Assembly (NCBI GenBank): GCA_002717835.1
Contig: PBBV01000023.1
Coordinates: 1-42,787 of the forward strand
Direction: 5' to 3'
From: Methanobacteriota archaeon
GTDB taxonomy: Archaea; Thermoplasmatota; Poseidoniia; Poseidoniales; Thalassarchaeaceae
DNA: 42,787 nucleotides
The notes beneath the pieces were generated by a model. The model did not search any database. It saw only the letters and a program-made list of their open reading frames with translations, and was not told where the DNA came from. Below are positions 25,878 to 35,090 of the stretch, one piece after another; within the stretch, counting starts at the first letter, position 1, and each line of letters begins with the position of its first letter. The translations under genes and the position numbers were made by a program.

Positions 25878-27788
25878 TCAGGACTTACGCATGGTTTGAA
25901 CTAACAATGCCAACAGGATAAAAATTAATATTATCAGGCCATTTTGTAGAGTGATTGAACTCGTCGAGCCGCTTTTTTCATTATCCTGGGGCACACTCCC
26001 GGCATCAAACCCACCAGGCTCTTCTTCTCCGATTGCTTGTGTGTCATCTGGTGCGGAATCATGGCCTAGGATATTGACTGAGAAGGCGGGTATAACGACG
26101 TCATTCCCTCTCAGGGTTGCCTCGCCTAACAGTACTCTGTCATATTCCAAATTGAGGGTCATCGAACCTCCACGATTCAGTACAACAAGCAATTCCTGCT
26201 CTTCAGATATCATTTCATATGCAAGAAGATTGGTATCTGCGTAATAGGTTGAGTAAGTGCCTCTTCGCAAAGCCTCGTTATCGAGTCTAAATTTGCCGAG
26301 TGATGCTGTGAAGTCGTACAGATCCTGTTGCTGCTGAGTCAAATTGAAGTCAAGCATCCTCCGATTATCTGGATCAGCACCCCCGTGCATCCCAAATTCA
26401 TCCCCCATGTAGATCACAGGCGCCCCGGGAGTCGTTAGCAACCACCCAATGGCCTGTTCAATACGGGCATATGCCCAATCCGACGGAATGCCCGGCGTAA
26501 CTTGATCTGCCCATTGATTCCATTGAGTACCATCATTTTCAATCCGGGAGATGAGTCTCGGCGTATCATGGGAGCCAATGTAAGGCGTCATTACCGCTCC
26601 CTGTACATATTGATCCTGGCTTCTGTTGGTCCAGTAGTCGAGATGCATGTAATCCATGTGTTGATTCGAAAATACGTTATCGACAACTGCATGGTATAAT
26701 ACGAAATCGGCCTGCCCATCCAAACCTTCCTGGGACATGTATCTGTTGATTGTAGCATACTGCTCCTGATTATCTTCCAATGAATGACCAGCCCATCCCA
26801 TCGCGGTCTCCCCCTTCAAGTAGAAATCGTTTCCAGTACCCTCGAAGCGTTGTTTTATTGCCGTGGACAATGCAGTTATCGCCTTGTCGTCAACGTGTTT
26901 GACGGCATCGATTCTAAGCCCGTCGAGATCAAACCTCTCTATCCACCAAAGCGCATCTGAAACCATTTGCTCACTGGCTTCCTCGTTGTTCCAATCTATA
27001 TCCGGCATGTAGGTCATGAACAGACAATCAAGCCTCCTTTCTGTCCATTCACACCCACTGGTGCCGCACAAGCAACCCTCATTGAACCATCCAGGATTAT
27101 CCTGGAAGTATACATGATCCTCGTGAACGTGATTGATGATGAAATCTGCCATAACTCGCATTCCTCGCGAATGGGCAGCTTTCACCAATTCATCTAGAGC
27201 CTCCTCCCCTCCGAACCTCGGATCGACTTGCCGTGGTTCGATCGGCCAGTATCCGTGGTATCCAGATACCTGGTGAACTCCGTCCCTAGCCAAGTAGGAA
27301 CCATTGGGATTTGTGTTGAGTGGTGAAAGCCAGATGGCATTTATCCCAAGATTTTCGAAGTAACCAGATTCAATCATCTTGGTTACGCCTTGCAGGTCCC
27401 CTCCAAGCCAGTCGGCCTCATGAGATGATCCACTCGATACTCCGTCATTACTCGTATTTCCATTTACAAACCTATCAACCATAACCATCTGAATAAGTGC
27501 GTCTTCCCAAACGAATTCCGACTGGGCACCTGTCCAGAAAATTGCCAGCTGTTTTTCTCCTTCAGATTGCAAGGTAATTGTGTGTTTACCATCTGGAAGA
27601 GTAGAGAGGTCTAACTCCCATGTTGTACCATTTTGAACGAATTCGTATGATGAATTTGGATTTGTACTGGCAGTTACTATCAATCGCCCATCTTCGATGC
27701 TTTGGGCCATTGGCAAGGTCTCTTCTTCTGCAGAAACTGGCAATATCAATACCAGCATTACTGAGACAATGAACAACGCAGTCCGCAC
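25878..27788 (-). CDS. Secreted, membrane-anchored alpha-amylase-family glycoside hydrolase (GH13)
   Basis: A 636-residue protein with an N-terminal signal peptide (cleavage predicted after PVSA, about residue 20), a short beta domain, the GH13 barrel and a C-terminal membrane helix near residues 610-632 ending in RKS. Catalytic residues are D294 (GLRID), E327 (KGET) and D408 (GSHD); conserved region I is DFIINH (215-220). It should hydrolyse or rearrange alpha-glucans outside the cell. Four cysteines (239, 241, 246, 255) sit in a barrel loop. The start is GTG 27788, preceded by AGAGG at a suitable distance, with a TTAAAC element further upstream. It is anchored by an ordinary helix, not by a PGF tail. 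Confidence 0.92.
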   Translation of the reverse strand: MRTALFIVSVMLVLILPVSAEEETLPMAQSIEDGRLIVTASTNPNSSYEFVQNGTTWELDLSTLPDGKHTITLQSEGEKQLAIFWTGAQSEFVWEDALIQMVMVDRFVNGNTSNDGVSSGSSHEADWLGGDLQGVTKMIESGYFENLGINAIWLSPLNTNPNGSYLARDGVHQVSGYHGYWPIEPRQVDPRFGGEEALDELVKAAHSRGMRVMADFIINHVHEDHVYFQDNPGWFNEGCLCGTSGCEWTERRLDCLFMTYMPDIDWNNEEASEQMVSDALWWIERFDLDGLRIDAVKHVDDKAITALSTAIKQRFEGTGNDFYLKGETAMGWAGHSLEDNQEQYATINRYMSQEGLDGQADFVLYHAVVDNVFSNQHMDYMHLDYWTNRSQDQYVQGAVMTPYIGSHDTPRLISRIENDGTQWNQWADQVTPGIPSDWAYARIEQAIGWLLTTPGAPVIYMGDEFGMHGGADPDNRRMLDFNLTQQQQDLYDFTASLGKFRLDNEALRRGTYSTYYADTNLLAYEMISEEQELLVVLNRGGSMTLNLEYDRVLLGEATLRGNDVVIPAFSVNILGHDSAPDDTQAIGEEEPGGFDAGSVPQDNEKSGSTSSITLQNGLIILIFILLALLVQTMRKS

Positions 27789-27866
27789 AACAATAACCTC
27801 TGGAATGAATCATGGGGTGCTGTTTAACACGTATACATTATGACTGAAAAGCGAGAGGATTCGACT

Positions 27867-28373
27867 ATGAAAGAATACACAAATAGGTTATCCGTGTCTC
27901 ATTCACTGATTTTTGAGTGTCAACCTGGGGAACTATGGCAATTAATTAGTGAACCGGGCAGCCTGAACAAATCCCACCCTTTTTGCAAATCTAATGACGT
28001 TCTTAAGTGGGAGAAACAAGATCATTCCGACCGCCTCGTGTATCTAAATGGGCTTGACTACACTCGAAAATTTTTGACATGGAATGAAGGGCTCGGATAC
28101 ACGCTATTGATCGGTAGTGCAGGCGGCCCGCAATCTTATGTGGTTTGGGAAATCAACTCCAAAGAGCGGGATAAATCAGAATTAACAATAACGGTTTACC
28201 CATACCTGCTTGCGAATTTACCATTACTCATAGCATACATTCCTCATATATTTTGGGTCAGGCCGCGACTAAAAAAATATCTTAATTCAGTTCTTGCTGG
28301 ATACCAATTCCACTTGGAAAACGGGGAAGAGGTACCCCGCAATCATTTTGGGAAACATCCGTGGTTCTCTTAA
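27867..28373 (+). CDS. SRPBCC (START-like) domain protein
   Basis: A 168-residue protein matching the pattern of the SRPBCC/polyketide-cyclase-like lipid-binding fold: an N-terminal strand, a helix with W-x-x-I-S-x-P-G, then alternating strands, a hydrophobic stretch (YLLANLPLLIAYIPHIFW) and a long C-terminal helix with K-K-Y-L-N-S-V-L. It ends in FGKHPWFS. Such domains bind hydrophobic ligands. ATG 27867 is preferred over 27840 because GAGAGG lies about 8 nt upstream and the domain starts here. It is divergent from the amylase gene with a short shared upstream region. Confidence 0.65.
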   Translation: MKEYTNRLSVSHSLIFECQPGELWQLISEPGSLNKSHPFCKSNDVLKWEKQDHSDRLVYLNGLDYTRKFLTWNEGLGYTLLIGSAGGPQSYVVWEINSKERDKSELTITVYPYLLANLPLLIAYIPHIFWVRPRLKKYLNSVLAGYQFHLENGEEVPRNHFGKHPWFS

Positions 28374-28449
28374 ATTGAAAACCACGCATAGAATCGGGTT
28401 GGAATAAGAGTATACAGAGCATTAAATTTACAATGCCATTCAGTACAAC

Positions 28450-29163
28450 ATGGAAAGGATTGACAGCCTACCCCTCTTTTTACTAGGCCCAGATTTTTTC
28501 CCTGGTTTCGATGGGAGCCTGAGAGTCTTCGAACCAAGATACAAGCAGATGATGAATGATTGCATACTCGACTCAAAACCATTCGGTTACATAGCAGCTG
28601 AACCGAAAGCAGGGGAGTTGAATGGCTGGAGCCAGCCAGCGAAAATGGGTGTGCTGTGCACTGTTTCTGATTACGAGGAATCAGGTTCTAATCTCATAAT
28701 AGAGATAACCTCGGAATCTGTTTTCGAGATTGAAGATGTCATCCAACCCGTATTGCCCAACATCATGGACATGGAGCGATACCCCGGTGTAGAGGAATTA
28801 ATGGAAGAGGCTGGGAATCCGGTTGATGGCAAGTTGTACATCAGGGCGAATGTGGTCACACTCAGTCCCCTCGAGCAGGATAACTCCGAAAAAGAGTATC
28901 GCGAATTCATAGAAACGCTATCTCCTCTCCAAACCATATTGGAGATGAGCTGCATGTACAAGGGGCACATCCTCAATTTTGAGTATGATTCGCAATCCGA
29001 AGACCCCAGGCGACAATCTGATTTGATCTGGAAGATTTGTTCTGCTCTCTGCTATGACGTCGAATTGCAACAAAGAATGTTGTCCCAGAAATCGACATCC
29101 TCATTGATGCAGATTTGCATTGAGTGTGCCAATGAAGTGGCCTCCAAGATGGGCGGAGAATGA
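28450..29163 (+). CDS. Stand-alone LON substrate-binding domain protein
   Basis: A 237-residue protein corresponding to the N-terminal substrate-binding domain of Lon protease (LON, PF02190) without ATPase or protease domains. The signature is at the start: LPLFLLGPDFFPG and LRVFEPRYKQMM. A helical C-terminal half follows. Stand-alone LON-domain proteins are widespread; they may recognise unfolded proteins, but their role is poorly known. TTAAATTTA at 28422-28430 lies about 25 nt upstream of the ATG and supports the start. A single-gene unit is likely. Confidence 0.85.
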   Translation: MERIDSLPLFLLGPDFFPGFDGSLRVFEPRYKQMMNDCILDSKPFGYIAAEPKAGELNGWSQPAKMGVLCTVSDYEESGSNLIIEITSESVFEIEDVIQPVLPNIMDMERYPGVEELMEEAGNPVDGKLYIRANVVTLSPLEQDNSEKEYREFIETLSPLQTILEMSCMYKGHILNFEYDSQSEDPRRQSDLIWKICSALCYDVELQQRMLSQKSTSSLMQICIECANEVASKMGGE

Positions 29164-29270
29164 TGTGAGATACTACAAAAGCCTCTCCTGCCCCTTTGTC
29201 CAGCGTAAAATTCCTAAATTCAACCTGATTCATGGTGAATCTACATATTCTCCGGCTGATTGATGCTGCG

Positions 29271-29276
29271 TTATAT
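29271..29276 (+). promoter_or_regulatory. TATA box of the symporter gene
   Basis: TTATAT is centred 26.5 nt before ATG 29300, which favours that codon over the TTG at 29288. Confidence 0.6.
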
Positions 29277-29299
29277 CATACCCATTATTGATATTGAAT

Positions 29300-31405
29300 A
29301 TGCCCCAGCACCTGTTCATGGATTTAGTGCTGATAGGCTCTTTCATCCTATTCATGTCCGCATTCGCAGGAGTCGGCCTAGCTAGTATGTGGGTAAAAGA
29401 AGACACGACTGATGACTACCTTGTAGCTGGACGCGGAATGAGTCCGGCCTTAGCAGCATTGTCAGCAGTGAGTACCTGGAATTCCGGGTACATGTTCATC
29501 GGTTACATCGGATTTACTTTCACCATGGGCTATTCCATCATATGGATTGGGTTAGGCAGCATGTTGGGACAGGTTGTTGCATGGGCGTGGTTGTACAAAT
29601 TTATCCAACAGTCAGCAAATGAACGGGGGGTACGGTCCCTCTCTTCGTTGGTGTCTGACGTAACAGGCTCGCCTGAAGCAAAACTCGCTGCCATACTTTC
29701 TGTGCTCTTTCTATCCGTCTATGCCGCAGCCCAACTTACAAGCGGAGGAAAGGCCCTCTTTGTGATGCTTGGTTGGTCAGAGGTTTTTGGTATATTGATC
29801 GGTTTTGTCTTGGTCGTAGCATATTGCTACGCAGGTGGAATTAGGGCTTCTATCTGGACGGATGCCGCTCAATCTAGTGTGATGATAGTTGGCTCAAGTT
29901 TGCTCTGTTATGTGGCTCTCCAAGAAGTTGGGGGATTTTCTGGATTACACGGTGGATTGGTTGCTGAAAATGCGAACCTAACAAGCCTCGTCCCCGCGGA
30001 TCTCAAATTTGGCGTAAGTCTGTGGATTTTCGCATTCTTTTTAGGGGGATTAAGCGTAGCCGGCCAACCTCAGGTCGTCAGTCGAGTCATGACGTTGGGT
30101 AGTGACCAAGATAGAAAGACAGCCATGCTCTGGTTCTTTGTTTGGCAGACTCCATTTCTTCTGATAATGACCTTAATCGGATTTGCCAGCAGGGTTGTCT
30201 TTGGTGGTTCTGAATTTGATCCGGAACTAGGTCTGCCCATGCTGGCTATGGAAACTCTAGGGCCCATTTGGGTTGGCCTAATTCTGGCTTCCATATTCGC
30301 CGCCACTATGTCGACAGCGGACAGCCAAGTTCTGGCCTGTACCGCAGCATTTACTGATGATGTGGTCCCTAGCATAAGTCAGGATCACAAGAAGACCAAG
30401 ATTGTGACACTGGTTATCGCTGCGTTCGCGACAACAATTTCGATATTTGGTTTGTACGTACCCGGCGGCGATTCCGTTTTTTTGTTGGTGGTACTCGCAG
30501 TCTACGGCCTAGGATCGATTTTCGTCCCGATATTGGTCATAAGATGGGCGGGATACAAACCAGATACGATACACACTATGGCGATGATGCTAGCTGCACT
30601 ATTCTCAGTTTTGTTGTGGTCAATCAGCGGTTTTGGAGAGGATATTTTCCCCTCTGTTCCGGGTATGGGCGCCGCTTTCATCACTCACATTGTGATGAAT
30701 CAATTACGTAGCTCAGATATCTCCCCCCTTGGCCGATATAAATTACCTGAATCCAGGACCCTTGCCATCATTGGAATGGTGATTCTAGCGCCACTTACCG
30801 CAGTAGAGGCTACATATGTTATCTCTGGGCCAGACTCGTTGGAATCAAACGGGGGCCCATCCAGTGATTGGCTAGTAGACGCCAACTTTGGGAGTGAGCA
30901 ATTATCGGATGGAAACGAGTACGTAAGTGACGGCGATACCATAGCGATAGACATGCATACCGATTCAGTAGCGGGAATCGATACTCTGAATGTGGTAGGG
31001 GTCAGAGTCACCCTGCAATATTCTGAGGATGAGTCCAGCACAGGATTTGGATGCGGACTCCCCGGAGCCTCAGATCCAGATCCAGATACAATAAGCGGGA
31101 CAATTTCTAATTCCGAGATCAACGAAACATCCAGTGGACAAAACTCAGGCGCAGGGGTTTCATCTCATATCGTCGAAGTTGAATGGTTCAACGAATCTCT
31201 AATCGGGAACGTCAGTGGCATGTCAAAGTCAGATATCATCAAAGGGCTTGAGGGGGGCGACACTGGGTTTGGTGCATATGTTTTGGAAATAAGCGTCACG
31301 GCAGAGAGAGGTGGCTCCCCAGGATGCACCCACTCGGATAATGGCGAGGATGTAGGGTATCTCGTCGAACTCGTCACACTGGAATATACTATTGAAAAAG
31401 CATAG
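29300..31405 (+). CDS. Sodium:solute symporter (SSS family) with extracytoplasmic C-terminal domain
   Basis: A 701-residue protein. The first about 500 residues are an SSS (PutP/SGLT-like) transporter with about thirteen membrane helices; typical features are DDYLVAGRGMSP after the first helix, the unwound helix region STWNSGYMF, and ATMSTADSQVLA in the sodium-site helix region. Substrates of the family include proline, sugars, acetate and others; this one cannot be assigned. After a last helix (about residues 485-505) comes an about 200-residue polar, beta-rich, acidic domain with two cysteines (FGCG and PGCTHS), ending in EYTIEKA. By helix count it probably faces outside. This appended domain is unusual for the family. 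The nearest divergent gene is DUF1295. Confidence 0.88.
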   Translation: MPQHLFMDLVLIGSFILFMSAFAGVGLASMWVKEDTTDDYLVAGRGMSPALAALSAVSTWNSGYMFIGYIGFTFTMGYSIIWIGLGSMLGQVVAWAWLYKFIQQSANERGVRSLSSLVSDVTGSPEAKLAAILSVLFLSVYAAAQLTSGGKALFVMLGWSEVFGILIGFVLVVAYCYAGGIRASIWTDAAQSSVMIVGSSLLCYVALQEVGGFSGLHGGLVAENANLTSLVPADLKFGVSLWIFAFFLGGLSVAGQPQVVSRVMTLGSDQDRKTAMLWFFVWQTPFLLIMTLIGFASRVVFGGSEFDPELGLPMLAMETLGPIWVGLILASIFAATMSTADSQVLACTAAFTDDVVPSISQDHKKTKIVTLVIAAFATTISIFGLYVPGGDSVFLLVVLAVYGLGSIFVPILVIRWAGYKPDTIHTMAMMLAALFSVLLWSISGFGEDIFPSVPGMGAAFITHIVMNQLRSSDISPLGRYKLPESRTLAIIGMVILAPLTAVEATYVISGPDSLESNGGPSSDWLVDANFGSEQLSDGNEYVSDGDTIAIDMHTDSVAGIDTLNVVGVRVTLQYSEDESSTGFGCGLPGASDPDPDTISGTISNSEINETSSGQNSGAGVSSHIVEVEWFNESLIGNVSGMSKSDIIKGLEGGDTGFGAYVLEISVTAERGGSPGCTHSDNGEDVGYLVELVTLEYTIEKA

Positions 31406-31435
31406 ACAAAAGAATATCAATTCAGTAAATCAGAC

Positions 31436-32377
31436 TCAAGGTCTGAGGAATCTGAGCCTAGGCACTAGTGCAGGGGTGGCGGCTCTGTATTGCTGATAAT
31501 CTGGATCGTTCCCCCATTTTTCCGTGGCACGCTCGTCGAGAATTGGTATTCCGCTGATCTTTGTTAGTAGCAGGAACACGAATACAGGTGAGATCCATGC
31601 CACCATCTCCAATCCATCAAAGCAGGATACACCGAAGAATGCAATACCCGTCCAGAGAAGAATCTCCCCCAGGTAGTTGGGGTGACGTACGTGCGCCCAA
31701 AGTCCCTCATTGATCCAACCTCCTTGATTTTCGGAATTGGAATTAAACACGGTCTTCTGTCCATCAGCCACTACCTCGATTACGAATCCAAGAATCCACA
31801 ACATCAATCCTATTCCATCCCAGATGGAAAAATCAGGGGCAGAACCAGATTGGCTATTGATCACTATTACCACGCTCATTGTGATGAAGACCCAGAGGCC
31901 TTGTAGGGTCCACGGAATTATGAATCGTATTGGTGAGGTCTTCAATCGATCAAAACGTCCGTCCTTGCCAGTTCGATGAATCCTCAAAAAAAGGAAAGCT
32001 GAGAGCCGGAAAGCCCAGATTACAACCAGTGCGCTGACAATCCACTCTCTAGTGCCCGGGGGCTCTGACTGGGATCCTGCCCACAGGCTGAATCCGACAA
32101 TGGCTAGATAAGTAGCCCCTCCAGTCAAGTCGAAGAACCTCTCTGTTTGCCCGATCGATGCAGGCACCCAAGCGGACCATTGAATGCCTAGAGCAATTAT
32201 CGCACAGAGAATTACCGCCGAGAAGCCACCGATATCAACCGAATTGATTCCAATGGCACTAGCTACCAGTGAGGTAATGATGACGACGCTAGTCACAACA
32301 ATTAGCCCACGAAGCATATCATTGGAGGATTCCATGGTCATCGGGCCTCTTACCAGTTCATAAGTCACTTTGCTCAT
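31436..32377 (-). CDS. DUF1295 family membrane protein (steroid 5-alpha reductase-like)
   Basis: A 313-residue protein with about eight membrane helices. The C-terminal part has GLWAHVRHPNYLGEIL with the conserved H-P-N-Y-x-G motif, and RTGKDGRFD lies in a cytoplasmic loop; both mark DUF1295, related to steroid reductases and isoprenylcysteine methyltransferases. These proteins use NADPH or S-adenosylmethionine on lipid-like substrates; the substrate here is unknown. It ends 30 bp from the convergent symporter stop. ATG 32377 has AAGG directly upstream; ATG 32341 is an alternative. Confidence 0.85.
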   Translation of the reverse strand: MSKVTYELVRGPMTMESSNDMLRGLIVVTSVVIITSLVASAIGINSVDIGGFSAVILCAIIALGIQWSAWVPASIGQTERFFDLTGGATYLAIVGFSLWAGSQSEPPGTREWIVSALVVIWAFRLSAFLFLRIHRTGKDGRFDRLKTSPIRFIIPWTLQGLWVFITMSVVIVINSQSGSAPDFSIWDGIGLMLWILGFVIEVVADGQKTVFNSNSENQGGWINEGLWAHVRHPNYLGEILLWTGIAFFGVSCFDGLEMVAWISPVFVFLLLTKISGIPILDERATEKWGNDPDYQQYRAATPALVPRLRFLRP

Positions 32378-32482
32378 CCTTCTTTGTCAATTTGCAAATG
32401 AAGTGCTTTTTTCAAGCACCGTCGTGATTTCAACATTAATCACATGTCCTATTTCATAAAGCAAGGTCTTCAGTATACCATT

Positions 32483-32647
32483 ATGAAGCCCATCGGCGAA
32501 ATAGAAGAACAATTGGCAAATAAGACTGAATCAACCTTAGGATTCAGGCCATCCTCCAAAATTAAGAGAGGGCCAGTTGGAATTTTAATCAGCATAGTTT
32601 GCATCGTGATTGTGTTCGGTGAGTTGAATCGGGCTGGTGTGTTGTAG
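32483..32647 (+). CDS. Putative small single-helix membrane protein
   Basis: A predicted 54-residue protein with a polar N-terminal half (EEQLANKTES) and one C-terminal membrane helix (GILISIVCIVIVFGEL). ATG 32483 is supported by TTCATAAA at 32453-32460; ATG 32444 would add 13 residues. No family is recognised. It may be a chance frame, though the clean soluble-plus-helix layout and the promoter spacing favour a real gene. Confidence 0.4.
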   Translation: MKPIGEIEEQLANKTESTLGFRPSSKIKRGPVGILISIVCIVIVFGELNRAGVL

Positions 32648-32876
32648 TAATCTTGCAAGCAAATTATTTTTCTGATATCATATGCCATTGTCTGATTTGC
32701 CACCATTATCGAAGACTCCCCCTATGTGATTAATGGGATTGATTCCAACCAGATTTTCATGCCCCAATCTTCTGTTTGGTTCCCAACGCTTGTCGGAGAA
32801 TTACTCGCCCCATTTTTTGATCTTCGAAGGCAGACGGCCGCAAATATATATCAACTGATAATCCGATAGTTAGAAC

Positions 32877-33740
32877 ATGAACAATGTGCCTGCATACACC
32901 ATTCCCAATTTCAACAACAATCCTGCTAATATCGCGATTTGGGCTCAAGCATCATTTTTCATCTACATGTGCGTCTCTTCTTTTTATGACCTTGACACAT
33001 TGGCACTATCCTCCGATCCTGACTACGCATTTTCAGCCATCACAGGTATCGGGGCCGTAGTGCTTCTTTTTCAAGTCAGATATAATCGATTGATAGCTCT
33101 TCTAATTGTCCCATTGTTGGCTGTATTTGAGGATCCATTCTTCCTTATTTTTGGTCTTGTTTGGTTTGGCCCACTCATATTTTTGCCAGCAATGGCATAT
33201 GATGAGTTCGAACAGCGACCCCTGTTCGGTGTCTGGACTAAAAAGGGATGGGGGACGGTGTTGTTGTCTTTGTTCCTCTTGTTCAATATTGTTAATACAG
33301 ATATCCCAGACATCGCAACCGAAGATAGGATTGTCGAGGATTATGACTCTGATTATGACGGCATAGATGGCGTTGTTGCCGACTGTGAGGCAGCCTCAGA
33401 TTGCTCATTCTTGGAAGCGGAGGGAGATGAAACGGAGGTAACCACCGCTTGGGAAGTAGGTTCAATGGAGAAGAACTTGGCGTACATTGGCCTAGCCATA
33501 TTGCCATTATCCATAATCGCTCTAATTGGGAGAGCATCCGGATCGTTGGAAATAGGGAGTCTAACACCCACTCTTGCAGGAGTAGGGTTGGTCGGATTTT
33601 TCTGGATAGACACCATCCTCTGGAACATGGTTACCCATGCGGGAATCAATCTAGAGGACTTATTCCTTCTGCCGGTGTCGGGTGTGATCTTGATGAGCAT
33701 TCATGGACTCTACACACTTCCTCTGTCGGATAGTCAGTAA
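32877..33740 (+). CDS. Unrecognised eight-helix membrane protein with acidic loop
   Basis: A 287-residue hydrophobic protein with about five helices, then an acidic loop of about 45 residues (140-185) rich in Asp/Glu and holding a Cys pair (DCEAASDC), then three further helices. The loop lies between helix 5 and 6 and would face outside if the N-terminus is cytoplasmic. I do not recognise a family. AAATATATAT at 32842-32851 gives a strong TATA element about 30 nt before the ATG. Confidence 0.7.
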   Translation: MNNVPAYTIPNFNNNPANIAIWAQASFFIYMCVSSFYDLDTLALSSDPDYAFSAITGIGAVVLLFQVRYNRLIALLIVPLLAVFEDPFFLIFGLVWFGPLIFLPAMAYDEFEQRPLFGVWTKKGWGTVLLSLFLLFNIVNTDIPDIATEDRIVEDYDSDYDGIDGVVADCEAASDCSFLEAEGDETEVTTAWEVGSMEKNLAYIGLAILPLSIIALIGRASGSLEIGSLTPTLAGVGLVGFFWIDTILWNMVTHAGINLEDLFLLPVSGVILMSIHGLYTLPLSDSQ

Positions 33741-33833
33741 TCAGCACCAATGTATCTTGGCACAAGGTCCCGATGATGACGAATGACTTGGCTCACAGTT
33801 TTCAAGAAGGTTAGTATTAGTTCCTACGGACAT

Positions 33834-33903
33834 GTAGCTTCAATCAAATTATCGATGAACGATTCGATTCTGAAGCTACCCCCCCTTCCAATATGATCGG
33901 GGG
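33834..33903. terminator. Two adjacent hairpins between convergent genes
   Basis: The first has perfect 9-bp arms (33834-33842 and 33871-33879) separated by 28 nt that include a self-complementary ATCGAT. The second has a C5 arm (33881-33885) and G5 arm (33899-33903) with a 13-nt loop. They lie in the 184-bp gap between the ends of the genes at 32877-33740 and 33925-34464. A bidirectional 3' processing or termination region is the simplest reading; a small structured RNA cannot be excluded. Confidence 0.35.
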
Positions 33904-33924
33904 AATGATAACTCCTCATGTACC

Positions 33925-34464
33925 CTAACCGTACCATAAACCTACAAAATAAGCAATGAAATAAACAAACGAAGAGAACGATATTGCATATAGAACTCCA
34001 CATAATCCCTTCCAATCTTCCTTCATTAACCTACCATAAGCGAACATCAATAGGATAATCTGGAAAATGAAAAACAAAACGCGTGGTGTATCATATCCGG
34101 GAGGATCAGGGGGGCATCCACTCGAACCAGGAAAACCAAAGCTGAGACATCCATTTCGGCTTTGGTTGATATATTCCCATAATGTAATCGGCAGAGAACT
34201 GAAAGAACACAGGAAAAAGAGATTGTAGAATTCTCGACCGAACTTAACAATGGCTACAAATGCACTGATTAAAACGAAGGGAAATAACAACATAAACAGT
34301 GTAAAAAGTGGAGCGTAGATATCATCATTCGACTCTCCCTGGACCAGTATTAGGAAAATAGTTGCTACTGGCAGAAATGAAGATAATCCGCTTAAAATTA
34401 GGTATCTCTTGTATTCAATACGAACGAGAAACGGAGTGCCTTCAGCTATTACCGCCTCATTCAT
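33925..34464 (-). CDS. Unrecognised membrane protein
   Basis: A 179-residue protein with about five hydrophobic segments and a Cys/Pro-rich loop between the third and fourth (SRNGCLSFGF then CPPDPPGYD). Its base composition is A/T-rich compared with the informational genes. No family is recognised. The ATG at 34464 has a TATA-like palindrome about 25 nt upstream, which supports this start. Confidence 0.65.
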   Translation of the reverse strand: MNEAVIAEGTPFLVRIEYKRYLILSGLSSFLPVATIFLILVQGESNDDIYAPLFTLFMLLFPFVLISAFVAIVKFGREFYNLFFLCSFSSLPITLWEYINQSRNGCLSFGFPGSSGCPPDPPGYDTPRVLFFIFQIILLMFAYGRLMKEDWKGLCGVLYAISFSSFVYFIAYFVGLWYG

Positions 34465-34487
34465 GATAGCACTAGGCCTCCAGCTGT

Positions 34488-34499
34488 ATATACGTATAT
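34488..34499. promoter_or_regulatory. Palindromic TATA element
   Basis: A perfect 12-bp palindrome, ATATACGTATAT, lies about 24-35 nt upstream of the minus-strand ATG at 34464. It can act as the TATA box of that gene; the symmetry could also allow plus-strand initiation, but no gene starts at the matching distance on that side. Confidence 0.45.
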
Positions 34500-34639
34500 T
34501 TGGGCAGACAATTTGACCGGTTCGTCATACTCCTTTTCACCACTCGTCATCTGACGTATATTGTCTGCAACGTATCCCGATATTCCTGCTGTTAAATTCA
34601 CCCGTACCATGAAGTGCCCCCCCAAGTTGTCATGTAGAC

Positions 34640-35020
34640 ATGGAACACACTCTGGCCATGCAAATAGTCGGCGGCGTTGCGCTGTTTATAGGATTGAGAA
34701 TGAACATCGATCCCGTGGGATTCAACAAAACCATCTTCGGGGACATTGAAGCTATCGAAAGTGGGGAATCGTCTGCCATGAGGATGGCGATTGGAGGAGG
34801 TTTGTTGGCCCTCGCGATAATCAACATCTACTGCAGTTTCAATATCGAGGATTCATCTGCCGGCGGAGCCGTTCTGACAGGTACTGCCTTGGGTTTGACA
34901 GCCTTGCTTGCCACAGTAGCCATCCCAAAGTTCAGAGGCTACACGGATAGTATCCCGACTCTTCCGATGGTTGTGCTTCCCACAATGATTGCTATTTGTC
35001 TATACTCGGCTATAGTCTAA
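34640..35020 (+). CDS. Unrecognised small membrane protein
   Basis: A 126-residue protein with about four hydrophobic segments and little loop sequence. A TTAAAT element lies at 34592-34597, which would leave a leader of about 20 nt before ATG 34640. No family is recognised. The next gene, selO, starts 70 bp after its stop codon. Confidence 0.6.
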   Translation: MEHTLAMQIVGGVALFIGLRMNIDPVGFNKTIFGDIEAIESGESSAMRMAIGGGLLALAIINIYCSFNIEDSSAGGAVLTGTALGLTALLATVAIPKFRGYTDSIPTLPMVVLPTMIAICLYSAIV

Positions 35021-35090
35021 TCACGCCCTTCAAAAAAATGCACAACTTCAATTGAACGGCTGTCCTGTGGGTATCGTGGCTCTGAAAAAT

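Noticed and set aside
34561-34749. A 62-codon frame overlapping the small membrane-protein gene
   Set aside because: It starts with TTG, has no promoter-like spacing and its product is basic and without structure.
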